Origin: Limnomonas spitsbergensis
Taxonomy: Eukaryota; Chlorophyta; Chlorophyceae; Chlamydomonadales
Length of the DNA: 64,000 nt
Reading direction: 5' to 3'
Assembly: GCA_037349105.1 (NCBI GenBank)
Contig: JAYJMM010000004.1
Span: 3,189,001 to 3,253,000 of the forward strand
Both the position numbers and the translations under genes were made by a program. This document shows positions 1-12,300 of the stretch, piece by piece; the stretch's first letter is position 1; each line of letters begins with the position of its first letter. The notes beneath the pieces were generated by a model. It had not been told where the DNA came from, made no database searches, and saw nothing but the letters and a program-made list of their open reading frames with translations.

Positions 1-1901
1 TGAAACCAAGCGCTGTCCCGCCTGTCAACAGGTGATCTGAAACCAAGCGCTGTCCCGCCTGTCAACAGGTGATCTGAAACCAAGCGTTGTCCCGCCTGTA
101 AACAGGTGATCTGAAACCAAGCGCTGTCCCGCCTGTAACAGATGATCTGAAACCAAGCGCTGTCCCGCCTGTAAACAGGTGATCTGAAACCAAGCGCTGT
201 CCCGCCTGTAAACAGGTGATCTGAAACCAAGCGCTGTCCTGCCTGTAAACAGGTGATCTGAAACCAAGCGCTGTCCCGCCTGTAAACAGGTGATCTGAAA
301 CCAAGCGCTGTCCCGCCTGTAAGCAGGTGATCTGAAACCAAGCGTTGTCCCGCCTGTAAACAGGTGATCTGAAACCAAGCGCTGTCCCGCCTGTAAACAG
401 GTGATCTGAAACCAAGCGCTGTCCCGCCTGTAAGCAGGTGATCTGAAACCAAGCGCTGTCCCGCCTGTCAACAGGTGATCTGAAACCAAGCGCTGTCCCG
501 CCTGTAAACAGGTGATCTGAAACCAAGCGCTGTCCCGCCTGTCAACAGGTGATCTGAAACCAAGCGTTGCCCCGCCTGTAAACAGGTGATCTGAAACCAA
601 GCGCTGTCCTGCCTGTAAACAGGTGATCTGAAACCAAGCGCTGTCCCGCCTGTAAACAGGTGATCTGAAACCAAGCGCTGTCCCGCCTGTAAGCAGGTGA
701 TCTGAAACCAAGCGTTGTCCCGCCTGTAAACAGGTGATCTGAAACCAAGCGCTGTCCCGCCTGTAAACAGGTGATCTGAAACCAAGCGCTGTCCCGCCTG
801 TAAGCAGGTGATCTGAAACCAAGCGCTGTCCCGCCTGTCAACAGGTGATCTGAAACCAAGCGCTGTCCCGCCTGTAAACAGGTGATCTGAAACCAAGCGC
901 TGTCCCGCCTGTAAACAGGTGATCTGAAACCAAGCGCTGTCCCGCCTGTAAACAGGTGATCTGAAACCAAGCGCTGTCCCGCCTGTAAACAGGTGATCTG
1001 AAACCAAGCGCTGTCCCGCCTGTAAACAGGTGATCTGAAACCAAGCGCTGTCCCGCCTGTAAACAGGTGATCTGAAACCAAGCGCTGTCCCGCCTGTAAG
1101 CAGGTGATCTGAAACCAAGCGCTGTCCCGCCTGTAAACAGGTGATCTGAAACCAAGCGCTGTCCCGCCTGTCAACAGGTGATCTGAAACCAAGCGCTGTC
1201 CCGCTTGTAAACAGGTGATCTGAAACCAAGCGCTGTCCCGCCTGTAAACAGGTGATCTGAAACCAAGCGCTGTCCCGCCTGTAAACAGGTGATCTGAAAC
1301 CAAGCGCTGTCCCGCCTGTAAACAAGTGATCTGAAACCAAGCGCTGTCCCGCCTGTAAACAGGTGATCTGAAACCAAGCGCTGTCCCGCCTGTAAGCAGG
1401 TGATCTGAAACCAAGCGCTGTCCCGTCTGTCAACAGGTGATCTGAAACCAAGCGCTGTCCCGCCTGTTAACAGGTGATCTGAAACCAAGCGTTGTCCCGC
1501 CTGTAAACAGGTGATCTGAAACCAAGCGCTGTCCCGCCTGTAAACAGGTGATCTGAAACCAAGCGCTGTCCCGCCTGTAAGCAGGTGATCTGAAACCAAG
1601 CGCTGTCCCGCCTGTAAACAGGTGATCTGAAACCAAGCGCTGTCCCGCCTGTAAACAGGTGATCTGAAACCAAGCGCTGTCCCGCCTGTAAGCAGGTGAT
1701 CTGAAACCAAGCGCTGTCCCGCCTGTAAACAGGTGATCTGAAACCAAGCGCTGTCCCGCCTGTAAACAGGTGATCTGAAACCAAGCGCTGTCCCGCCTGT
1801 AAGCAGGTGATCTGAAACCAAGCGCTGTCCCGCCTGTAAGCAGGTGATCTGAAACCAAGCGCTGTCCCGCCTGTAAGCAGGTGATCTGAAACCAAGCGCT
1901 G
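1..1901. repeat. 37-bp minisatellite, about 51 copies
   Basis: Tandem array with unit gatctgaaaccaagcgctgt followed by a cccgcctgtaaacaggt half. It begins before the window and decays into one degenerate unit near 1935-1965. The unit has no stop on the minus strand in any phase and 37 is not a multiple of three, so overlapping long minus frames run through it; these are not genes. The array ends about 80 bp before an exon at 1983, so it appears to lie in an intron. Variants are mostly single-base changes (caaca/aaaca/aagca). Confidence 0.97.
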
Positions 1902-1982
1902 AAACCGAACCCTTAACCCTTCACCCTGCTTAAAGGTAATTTGAAACCATACGCTGTCCTGCCACCCTCTGCCTCTTTCCAG

Positions 1983-4900
1983 GGGGACCATCAGGCCATG
2001 TGTGTGCGCCTGGCTGCGGAGCACGAGGAGGCCAAGGTGACTGCACAGCACGAGTTTGAGGAGCTTCGTGTCTTCCTGCACAAACACAATGCCACGCTCA
2101 CCAACGAGGCGCGTGCCAAGTACCAGGAGGCGCTCTGCCAGGCACAGGTGGGTGGGCAGGAGGGGCTTCAGGCGTGGACGAGGCTAAACTAGCGGAATCC
2201 GAAGCTTTTAGCAGGGGAAGCTCGGAAAGTATGTGGTGTCCCTATATCGTGTTAGCGGTTATGTAAGCGGTAGCAGAGAATGCCTATCCTCGATAGTAGC
2301 GCGTGTTGCGTCTTTGGTAAGCAATCGGGTGGATTTGAAGGTAAGGAGAAATTGAGGGAAAGGACCAGGGAGCTTGATGCATGCAGCCACCTGGTTCTAC
2401 CTGAATGGAAGGATTGTCACTTTGTTTGTATTCTGACTTGCTAGCTGAAGCAGCAGGCAAGCCGCAACATCTTATGAGGACAATTCTGGCAGCACTGACA
2501 CCTCCTTAGCAGTGACACCTCCTTGGCAGTGACACCTCCTTAGCAGTGACACCTCCTTAGCAGTGACACCTCCTTAGCACTGACACCTCCTTAGCAGTGA
2601 CACCTCCTTAGCACTGACACCTCCTTAGCACTGACACCTCCTTAGCACTGACACCTCCTTAGCAGTGACACCTCCTTAGCAGTGACACCTCCTTAGCAGT
2701 GACACCTCTTTTGCACTGACACCTCCTTAGCAGTGACACCTCCTTAGCAGTGACACCTCCTTAGCAGTGACACCACCTTAGCAGTGACACCTCCTTAGCA
2801 GTGACACCTCCTTAGCAGTGACACCTCCTTAGCAGTGACACCTCCTTAGCACTGACACCTCCTTAGCACTTACACCTCCTAAGCACTGACACCTCCTTAG
2901 CAGTGACACCTCCTTAGCAGTGACACCTCCTTAGCACTGACACCTCCTTAGCACTGACACCTCCTTAGCAGTGACACCTCCTTAGCACTGACACCTCCTT
3001 AGCATTGACACCTCCTTAGCACTGACACCTCCTTAGCACTGACACCTCCTTAGCACTGACACCTCCTTAGCACTGACACCTCCTTAGCATTGACACCTCC
3101 TAAGCTGTGACACCTCCTTAGCACTGACACCTCCTTAGCAGTGACACCTCCTTAGCAGTGACACCTCCTTAGCAGTGACACCTCCTTAGCACTGACACCT
3201 CCTTAGCACTGACACCTCCTTAGCAGTGACACCTCCTTAGCAGTGACACCTCCTTAGCAGTGACACCTCCTTAGGAGTGACACCTCCTTAGCAGTGACAC
3301 CTCCTTAGCACTGACACCTCCTTAGCAGTGACACCTCCTTAGCAGTGACACCTCCTTAGCACTGACACCTCCTTAGCATTGACACCTCCTAAGCACTGAC
3401 ACCTCCTAAGCACTGACACCTCCTTAGCACTGACACCTCCTTAGCAGTGACACCTCCTTAGCAGTGACACCTCCTTAGCAGTGACACCTCCTTAGCAGTG
3501 ACACCTCCTTAGCAGTGACACCTCCTTAGCAGTGACACCTCCTTAGCAGTGACACCTCCTTAGCACTGACACCTCCTTAGCACTGACACCTCCTTAGCAC
3601 TGACACCTCCTTAGCACTGACACCTCCTTAGCACTGACACCTCCTTAGCAGTGACACCTCCTTAGGAGTGACACCTCCTTAGCAGTGACACCTCCTTAGC
3701 AGTGACACCTCCTTAGCACTGACACCTCCTTAGCAGTGACACCTCCTTAGCACTGACACCTCCTTAGCACTGACACCTCCTTAGCACTGACACCTCCTTA
3801 GCAGTGACACCTCCTTAGCACTGACACCTCCTTAGCACTGACACCTCCTTAGCACTGACACCTCATTAGCACTGACACCTCCTTAGCAGTGACACCTCCT
3901 TAGCAGTGACACCTCATTAGCACTGACACCTCATTAGCACTGACACCTCCTTAGCACTGACACCTCCTTAGCACTGAAGCCTCCTTAGCAGCATCCTTTT
4001 TAGTGACTCTGCGACACGTCAGCAACACTCTTTCTTGCCGCCGGTGGCCTGAGGTGTGGCCAGCCATGCTCCCCGGACCGTTGACCGCAGGCTCATTCAG
4101 ATCTCGTACCGATCGAGCCTCTGGCGACTGCCAGGCGACCTGCAAATCGATGACTTTTTGTACCAGTGGAGGGGCGGGGGCTTTCCCCTCAGCAACACTG
4201 CTTGACCCCCCACCCTGCCGCGCATACCAACCCATGAACGCTGCCCCTGTGTGTGTTTCGTCTGGCAGGCGGACTATGACGAGCAGTGTGTCAGCTTTCG
4301 AGAAGCATTCGACCTAGAGCTGCTATGCGTCCGACAGCGGAACATTGAGATCTGGCCACAAGTACAGGTTGCACGCCTGGCAACGGCGGAGCTGGGCAGA
4401 GTGCAGGTGAGGCTGGTCACTGTTTACCTTAGGGTCAAGGGTATAGGGTGTTTCAGTCCCGATTCAGCTACATCACGGCCTATGGCGGTGGGGCCTGGTG
4501 CAGCATGCCCTGCAGCTTGGGCCAGTGTAGGTTAAGAACGGTGCATACCCGCTGGGCCCTACTGAACGCTCGGCCACGTGGGGCTGGTAGATAATGGCTA
4601 GGCTCAATTCCAGCAACCATGCACAGCCTGGGCCATGGTGCAGCCATGCCAGTTTAGGTTTGGCCTGCAGTGTCCCTGTGGCCGCTGCCCAACAGCCGGT
4701 CAAAGATCTGGAGTGCAATTCAGCACAAAACACGAAGCCAGGCTACTGAGCACATTCCCCCAGACTGACAGAGGCAGCTGCCTCCCTCGAGCCACATCAG
4801 GTAGCAACCCAACCAAGTACCTTGCCTGCCAATGGTGGCCCTCGCTCCTGCACTTGTTAACCTCGGGTAGCCCTTAAGGGGCCAAATGTACGGTACCCCT

Positions 4901-5861
4901 GGGTGATCTCATGAGGGAGACGGTAGTAGCATAGACAAATGAGAAGCAATTATTCTTCACATCATCTTCGCTCTTAAGCCTGTATCCTGCCCCGACGTTT
5001 CCCTACTTGCAGGCCTTTGCTGAGCACATCCGGTGGTGTGCCAACAAGGTAGCCCTCGGCATCAACTTCATGCCCAACACCCCGTGCTACGACCGCGTGG
5101 TCGAGATGCAAGCGCTGAACGAGGCGCTTCAGCGCGCCTTCCCTGACAAGGAGAGGAACGACTACCCGTGGCCGGACCACGAGCGCCGGGGCGAGGAGGG
5201 GACCGGCTGGGTGGCGGCGCCCGAGGCTCCGATCCTGGTACATCCAGACCCTACCCTGGAGATCATGCGGATCGCGCTGGGCAAGCCAGGCAAGCCCAGC
5301 CGCCCTGTGCCAGCGGGTGTTTCGTCCCCGACATCAAGTGGCTCCCCGACTGCCTCACTGTTGCGGGTCTCGGGCAGGAAGAGCGGCTCTGCAGTAATGC
5401 TGTCTGCGGAAGGATCCCTAGGGGGGTTGCAACGAATCAGACCTGCCTCTGCATCTCCCACTACTAGCCGCAAGCAAGAGCGCCCGCTGTCTGCCAGCCG
5501 CACCCGCTTCTCCAACCTGGTGTCACCGGAGGTGCCTGCCACAGCTCCCCAGCCCCGTTCGGCAATGCAATCGCGCATCGCATCCTGGAGCGGGTACCCC
5601 GGGGATCCTTCGCCCATCAAGGCGCAGCAGTCTGGACGGCCTCAATCGGCCATCCCGGCGTCTTCGCCCCTTGCGCGCCCACCCTCAGGCAACAGTCGCC
5701 ACCTGCCAGCCCGGCTGTCGGCCAAACTAGGCGGCATTCAGAACCAACTGGCCTCTGTGCGAACCAGCTCGGGCAACTTAGTCAAGCCCTCGCCAGCAGG
5801 CTTTGTGTCTGATCTGCCTCGCCTTCGTTACACTGAGGTCGACGTACAGGCTTTGGAGTGA
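1983..5861 (+). CDS. Coiled-coil protein with Ser/Pro/Arg-rich tail (3' part, three exons)
   Basis: Three phase-0 exons can be joined: 1983-2147, 4269-4406 and 5013-5861 (stop TGA). Each is bounded by AG and GT, and they give 55, 46 and 282 residues. The 5' part lies left of the 37-bp array or outside the window. The first two exons and the start of the third are charged and helix-forming (LAAEHEEAKVTAQ, FEELRVFLHKH, MQALNEALQRAFP), suggesting a coiled coil. The long third exon ends in a disordered tail of about 190 residues with repeated RPxSA-type motifs (RPASA, RPLSA, RPQSA). Such tails are common in cilium- and microtubule-associated proteins, but that role is inference and I do not recognise the family. 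The first intron carries a 17-bp minisatellite about 1.5 kb long. Confidence 0.7.
2490..3992. repeat. 17-bp minisatellite, about 88 copies, in an intron
   Basis: Unit tagcagtgacacctcct. The main variation is one position that toggles between G and C (gcaGtgac or gcaCtgac), with runs of each type, so the array reads as a two-state string. The array lies inside the intron between exons 1983-2147 and 4269-4406. It encodes no convincing frame. Confidence 0.95.
4528..4655 (-). repeat. Dispersed repeat element, copy 1 (inverted)
   Basis: The reverse complement matches 29370-29505, and part of it matches 19200-19310. Shared blocks include gcatggctgcaccatgg, a stretch around gcatggtagctcaaattgag, and gcggccgagcgttaagcaag. 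It lies in the intron upstream of the exon at 5013. The element is about 130-160 bp with no coding potential. It could be a SINE-like or other short mobile element; the class is not determined. Confidence 0.65.
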
Positions 5862-6220
5862 ATGATGTGAAGGAGGATTGTTTCCCACTAGTCTTTGCTA
5901 CTACCGTCTCCTTCTTGCGATGGCGTTACCGAACCATTGATCCCTTGAGTTTATTTACATCGAAATACCCTTTGACATTATTAGGTCCTGAGTGTGAAAC
6001 CAAGGACTGCCTTCTGGCAACATTTAGAATAATTCATCTTCACAGTTTAGCCCCTGTCTCTTTCTGTAAGCTTTTAGTCATGTTGCAACATTCTGCCCTC
6101 TTCATTTCCATGCCTCTGCCAGCTTGTTTCAAATGCCCCTAACCGACATCTCCAACCTAACCCGTTCCGACTTATAAACCTCAACCTCTCAGTTCATAAA
6201 ATCGACCAAAGTAGTACACG

Positions 6221-7278
6221 TCATTGAACATCACGTATTAGGACACCCCGCACGAAGACATAGACGTACGAGGAAAAACCCATTCCCATAATCAGCACCA
6301 TGGCTGCGACCAAAGGATTGTCAAATGACCAGAACTTGGGTGTTGGTGTGTCATAGCTAGGCTGCAGCAGGTTCGTACTTCCAGGCCCAGAGAGGGGGTC
6401 ATCCTTGTCAGCTTCCTCTCCAGGGGCCGTGCTCGGCTGCCCTGCCTCATCGGTCGAGGCTGGGGCAGTGAAACTTGCGGCAGGTGCAATGGACTGACCA
6501 CGTTTTGACATGGCGCGAAACCAGGAGCTTTCTAGCCAGTCAGAGTAGAACCATTGCTCCACCTTGCGGGTGGGGTCAGACTTAACATCCTGCGCCGGGG
6601 GGGAACAGGGTGATCTGACCGTACCACAAGGCCTGCTTGGTCTGAAGCTCTGACGGTTGTTCATATCTAAGGCACCAAGGGTGGCGCCGATGAGAGACAA
6701 CTAGGCGCATGGCATGCATTCCAGGAAACATCGAATGCAAATTCCAGTACCGGTACTAGCAGGGGGATAGCATTACATTACGTGATTGTATGACCCAGAA
6801 CTAGGAACTGCTTACTTGCCATTCATCATTTTCTGGTGAGTCAAGGATATATACGCCATCACTGGCGGTGCATGCCTGCTTGGCTATTTTTGGGGCAGCA
6901 GATGCACACAGGGCCTCCATGCAGCATCTCAACACTTTATGCTGTTATGCACCATACCTTCAAGTACTCGCCCACTCCGCCTTTCCGCTTCTCGCGTGCT
7001 AGAGCAGCTCTTTCACTTGGCACCAGGACGAACCACCAGTACGCTCCCAGACCCACCGACGAGCCAATAACTGCCAGTTGCGAAGCTATAACCGAACCGT
7101 CCACAGGGCTCGGTACAAACTTGATTGCTGCGACATCAGCTAAAGTCATGACCACATCTGCGTGTAGAACAGCCACATGAGAACGCCTGACTGGCTGCAG
7201 CGCCAGCTTCGGACACGGACATCTCGAGGACAAAGGAGATGATAGCTTGTTTCTGAGACCTATGTTAAATGCTTGCAT
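6221..7278 (-). CDS. Predicted plastid-targeted two-span membrane protein, two exons
   Basis: Minus-strand exons 7278-6958 (107 codons) and 6589-6221 (122 codons plus stop) join in phase 0 across a GTATGG...GCGCAG intron, giving 229 residues. I chose the Met at 7278 (MQAFNIGLRNK) because the Ser/Arg-rich residues 1-40 resemble a chloroplast transit peptide; an upstream in-frame Met lies at 7317. A first hydrophobic segment is at about 62-86 (GSVIASQLAVIGSSVGLGAY, WWFVLV), followed by a basic stretch (REKRKGG) and the conserved-looking VEQWFYSDWLESSWF. A disordered acidic/Pro linker comes next, then a second span at about 200-219 (FWSFDNPLVAAMVLIMGMGF), then a short C-terminal tail. I cannot name the family. 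Plastid or thylakoid location is inference from the leader. Confidence 0.65.
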
Positions 7279-7990
7279 CCTGAAAGTAGTTTTCAGAATT
7301 TTTAACCTACACCTCACAGGTGGATCATTTGGTCGTACAGCTCGACATGTGTGGAAGTGTAAATGTACCCGGCTGAAAGGTTTCAGAAGGAAACGGAAGG
7401 GACTGTCGACTGAATTCAGTTGAATACGAGGACCAGGGGCCGAGTGCTGTCGATTACATCATCGGGCAGGACCGGTCTGCCTTGCTACCTCGAGGGGCCC
7501 AACTGCAGTTTAAAGGCCTCCAGCTGACCAGCCAATGCCTCTTCACTAATAGCTGATACCGATAGCTTGAACATCTTCCTTCAGCCATGCACCTTGCACA
7601 CCGTCAGCGCGCCACCAGCTACTGATGGTCTATGCCCTTGCTGAAGATCCTCCAGCTACCGGGGTGTGTCATGCAAAGTGGCCAAGGCTGGGCATCATCG
7701 CCTCTGATCTCTCTGCCTCTGATGTAAGGGAATTCTGCTGGCATTGTGGCTATGGTTCTTCAGGTGTAGCCTGTCGCGCATTACGCTGCCTTTCGATGCG
7801 CACTTTAGCGCCTTCGAATTCCTTTCATCGTTTTCACCCTTTTACGCGGAGTTCTTAAAACTCCATTTCAGGACTGTCGATCAGAGCAGGGGTTCCCCTG
7901 GTTCAGAGTTTGGCCCTTCAACCAAACCTTACGCTTTCCGCCCTAAGTACCAGGTCATAGGCCATAAGGACTGCACTCGGTCACCTTCTA
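7279..7990. other. Spacer, no gene recognised
   Basis: Short unrelated open frames only. Nothing here shows a domain, a splice-consistent pair of exons, or a repeat array. Confidence 0.5.
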
Positions 7991-9050
7991 GGTGCCGACG
8001 CTGTCCATGCTGCCCTCCCTCTCGGAGATGCAGCAACAACCGCCGACGTTGCCCTTGCGGAGACTGCTGCAACCCTTGCTGCTGCGCAGACCGCTTCAGC
8101 TAACACAGCCTCTGCCGCTTTGACCGCCGCTGACGATGCAAACGCTGCTGCCACCGCAGCCTCTCTGGCTGAGGCCACTGCCCTTAGTTCAGACAGCCCT
8201 CGCTGCGGCATTTCAGGACACTCATGTCACTGCTTCGGGTCTTCCGAGTCTTCTTACTCAGATGATGCACCAAAATGGCAGTGAGTCCGCTGGCGCCTTT
8301 TCGCCTGCTTTACTCGAGGGGGGGGCAAAGAAAACTGGAAACACCACATCCTCGAAAATTACAGAGCTTGACGAGAGCTTTCCATACCGGTACCTGGTCT
8401 TAAAATGCTCTATGGCCCAGCGGTGCCTGAGGTACAGAGAGCCAAACAATGAGGATTTTGTAGATTTCTTAAAAGTTTATTTTGCAAGTAACATCTCAAC
8501 CCCAAGAAGATTGCATGATATAAAGAGCTCATTGCATAGGGTAGGGCCAGGGCTTTCTAACGACTTCATGTGCATGGTCAACGTTAAATACCCGGTCAAC
8601 GAATGTCAAACTGTAAAAGGGTATGGGGGGTGGGCCAAGCCCCTAAAAACTCATTTTTACCCTTCTTGAAGCCGAGATGCCCTCCCAAAGTCCTAAGGTG
8701 CAATCCCCATGTCAAACGGATGAGTTTTGGAGAATTATGGGGATGGGGGCCTTACTTTTTTTTCTGCCCCCCCCCCTCGGCATCAGTTCCCCTTTATGGC
8801 CTTCTTGCACAGGCCTCTTTTGTGCCTTCCTCCACAGATATTCAACTTCAAAAACCACCGATCAGTGGTCAGACTCCTCTTTGGCAAGCCATGCCGAAGC
8901 TTGGATTAACCAGCGAGGCTTTTTCCTCGGGCACTACCAGGAGCCCAACACACCAGACGTCCTGAATCTCATGACGTATTCTTTCAAGGGCGGTCCACTC
9001 GACTGGCTCCTCCGCCTTACCAGGGCTGTCCACGAAAGCCTGTTGGGGGC
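7991..9050 (+). pseudogene. Retroelement gag-like fragment, possibly spliced
   Basis: An Ala-rich open frame without Met runs from 7991 (after an AG) to about 8286, containing SLAEATALSSDSPR and ending SSYSDDAPKW. A GTGAGT donor follows. The phase fits an acceptor at 8841, after which the frame continues YSTSKTTDQWSDSSLASHAE and contains FFLGHYQEPNTPD and FKGGPLDWLLRL. The second part resembles the gag capsid region of LTR retrotransposons (a helical stretch ending in a G-x-A/L-x-x-W block). No protease, RT or integrase follows. The downstream half is mirrored at 9063-9303. The family call is tentative and the splice is inferred only from phase. Confidence 0.4.
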
Positions 9051-9303
9051 TGGACCTCGAAATGGTCCCCCCAACAAGCTAGTCGTGGACAGCCCTGGTA
9101 AGGCGGAGGAGCCAGTCGAGTGGACCGCCCTTGAAAGAATACGTCATGAGATTCAGGACGTCTGGTGTGTTGGGCTCCTGGTAGTGCCCGAGGAAAAAGC
9201 TCGCTGGTTGATCCAAGCTTCAGTCGGCATGGATTGCCAAAGCGGAGTCTGACCACTGATCGGTGGACAAGGTGAAGTTGAACATCTGTGGAGGAAGGCA
9301 CAG
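8819..9303. repeat. Inverted repeat (fold-back) of gag-like sequence, about 235-bp arms
   Basis: Arms 8819-9050 and 9063-9303 are near-perfect reverse complements around a short centre (gacctcgaaatggtcc). Both arms contain the TDQWSDS...PLDWLL coding stretch. The right arm carries small indels that break the frame. The outer ends also share the intron 3' end and exon start (ttcctccacag), so the copy is of genomic DNA, not a spliced transcript. A read-through RNA would form a hairpin of about 230 bp. Confidence 0.9.
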
Positions 9304-12300
9304 GAGAAGCACTGCTACATACATGTTCATGCTATGGCGTGAAGATGGTGGAAACTGTCTAGGGACCCCCACTAGCGGGGCAAGAAGGCTGCCGAAGATG
9401 ACGTCAAGGGTCGAAATTCCAGACCCGGGCATCTTGCAGGCACGCAAAAGCAGGAGCAAGGCTGAAGCACCTCCATTTATCTGGCCATGGCTTTTCACAT
9501 CTGTGGCAGCTGCGTGGCAATCCACATCAGCCTTGTAAGCAGGTCAGTCCTTCGCGTTGCTTACCATCCCTTGGGCAAAGCGAATAATCTATGTGTCGCA
9601 CCATGCATAGCTTCATAGCGGAGATGGAAGGAATTCTCAGGGTAGCCAGTTCGCAAGTCTTCAAAATCGACCCGGTGCATAGCTCATCCACCCCCAACCC
9701 TTTTTTATTATGGGGCTATCCAGAAACATGGGCACATAAGTAATGTTTTATCCCCCTTGACCTTCTGTCAAAGTAATTTGCCTCAAGTATATTGTCTGTT
9801 GATGTATCAAAACAGTGACAAGAATGGTCATGGTACCGGCAATCGGCATGTATGAAACTGGAGAGAACAGTTTAAGCCTTATGCAGAAGCCTCTTGTCAC
9901 CTCAATACTGCAAAATCATGAAGGATGCCACAGTTGAGAATGCCCCCCACAGTTTTCATAGGGACAGCATGTCCAAGTAAGCCCAAACTATTGTTTAGAA
10001 GGGGACTGACTAATGATTGTGCTCCCTGGTGATACCGGTATTTGATCCTTGCGATTCTAGTGCAGTTCTGAAGTCTACAAACATGGAGGGGAGATATTGG
10101 TCAGATCATTGCAAACCCCTACCGATGGTTGCTATGTTCCCAATCTGCTTTCGGCTGGGCCATGTGTATGTTGGCAGCAGTGCACCCCAAGGTCCCTAAG
10201 AAGCTTATGTTGATGGAGATAGCAGTGCACCTTAGTCCTTAGAGTGCAGCTCTAGGTCCCTATTAGGTCCATGCTGATGGAGATAGCAGTGGACCCCTAA
10301 GTCCTTAAAAGTCCATGTTGATGGAGACAGCATTGCATCTGTGGGGCCATCGTTCCATATTGATGGAGACAGCATACGTCGTCATGTCCATGTTCATGGA
10401 GATAGCAATGCAACCCTCAGTCCAGGCTGCTGGAGGTACCGGTGGTTCATCCCTACTCTGCCCCCTCCCCAAATCTGACAAAGAATGGAAGAGAACGCCG
10501 TGGCGTAGCTTGCTGAATCGTACACAGCTACTACCCCTTATTTCCTGGGTACCGGTACACCGGAAATCTCTGCCCCCATCCAGCTCCCAGCCGACGACTC
10601 TCGACTCCCGAGCAACGGGTTGATTCACACCGCAAGCTTCCATTTCATACTTTGCTGTCTCTGAAGCTCACAGACGCGGGCACCAATGCACCTAAAATCG
10701 CACACCTCGATGCATCGGCAATCGTGACCTGTGGTCGCGACTGGCATCCGACTGATGCCGCATGTTCCAAACCTCCAGAGGCACACCGGCCTGGCCAAGG
10801 CCATCACGCGCGGCTGTAGTCACTTGTCTGCGGCATCACGGAGGCACAGCAATCATCTCCCCAGGTGACGCCCCACCTACCCATGCAACCTGCAAACATA
10901 CAGAAACATGAAACAAATAATGCGGCAGTGCATTACCGGTACTGCATTCCATGCCAGCTAGGGGAAATAAGCCCGGGTCTTGAAACGGGTCTTGCATGGC
11001 CCATATGTGGTGAACGTTTGCAAGGCAGGACCCTCTCCATGGTCATATAGCACTGGTAAAGAGAGTGACTATCCATGCGGCTGGCCAGCTGTATGTGTGA
11101 GTCTGTGCGCCTTTTTGGCAGTGTGCCTTTCCTGGCTTAAATTCATTGTATGCCATAGTTGTTCAGAGACTTAGGAAGTCTCAGGCCACGGAACTCACCT
11201 GCAATGAGGGAATTGAAAAGTGCACAGCAGGGGGTGCACAGACTGTACCTGCCGCAAAAAAGTCAGGCAAAGTCATCAGATGGGGCATTATGGAGCTGAT
11301 ACTGGTCGGTCTTTCCCAGTGACTCCTGCTTCAACTAGTGCATACGCCGGTTTGCCAGAATCGATCATGTGTTAGATTTTGTAAACGTCTTTTGCCGTTC
11401 AATGAAACTATCAATTTCGCCACGACTTGGTCTGTCGAGATTCGAGACAATATAACAGCCGAAAGTCATGTACGGTATTGGGGCGTCAACATAATTATCT
11501 CGAGCACTAGCGAGACAAAAGCCCCGGAGTGATTTCCTTGCCTGTGAAGAAAATTCCAATTGCCATACGGTATACCGATATACGGTACCAGTGGGTAGCA
11601 CGGATTTGTGATTCCTTTATTATGTTAAATTGTTTGGATCTTACGGCAAGTGATACAGTTGCACATCAGCCCATGACCACTCCGAGCTGTTCATAACATA
11701 CTTGCACAACATGAGCTAGAAGCCGCTGCAGTCTTATAATTGCATCCTCCCACCGTATCTCTCCACTTTTTCGAATGCGATTCACTGAGTTGTGAGCACA
11801 GGTTCTCCATAAATTAAACATAGGCTCAATCAGTCTGAAACCCGAGATGATGGATTCGAAATCCGGCCTTGATAGCTGAGATGCGGTACAGCTTGTAAAA
11901 CAAAACACGGTTTTTACGCCACCCTATTCAGAGGGCGGTTATTTGGATAAATGGACAGGCGTCGTAACAGCAAAGACTTGTGAGCAACGAAGCCCACACA
12001 AAATCCATGTTCAAAACAGGTCACCAGGTTTCCTGCAGAATCCAAGCACAGGGCTGGATCCTAATTTTGAATGCATGGCACTCCTGTTTAAAAACGTTAA
12101 GCTTCAGGGCTACGCCATACCTGCATACCGTGGGCTCAAATGTATTTCAATGTTTTCAGATTTCGTCGATGCTTAAAAATCGCACTTTTGTCGATATTTA
12201 TGACTTGCTGTTCCTTCAGAGGGAAAGAACAGTGAAAAACACTTGTACACTTGATTTCGTTGTTCCCTTCAGAATTATCTTAACGATGAACTACGTCCGC

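Noticed and set aside
25..2087. Many overlapping long minus-strand frames (VSDHLFTGGTALGFRS-type repeats)
   Set aside because: They are produced by the stop-free 37-bp minisatellite read in three phases; no unique coding sequence is attached.
2490..3992. CRISPR-like regular repeats
   Set aside because: Units are contiguous with no unique spacers, and the context is a eukaryotic intron.
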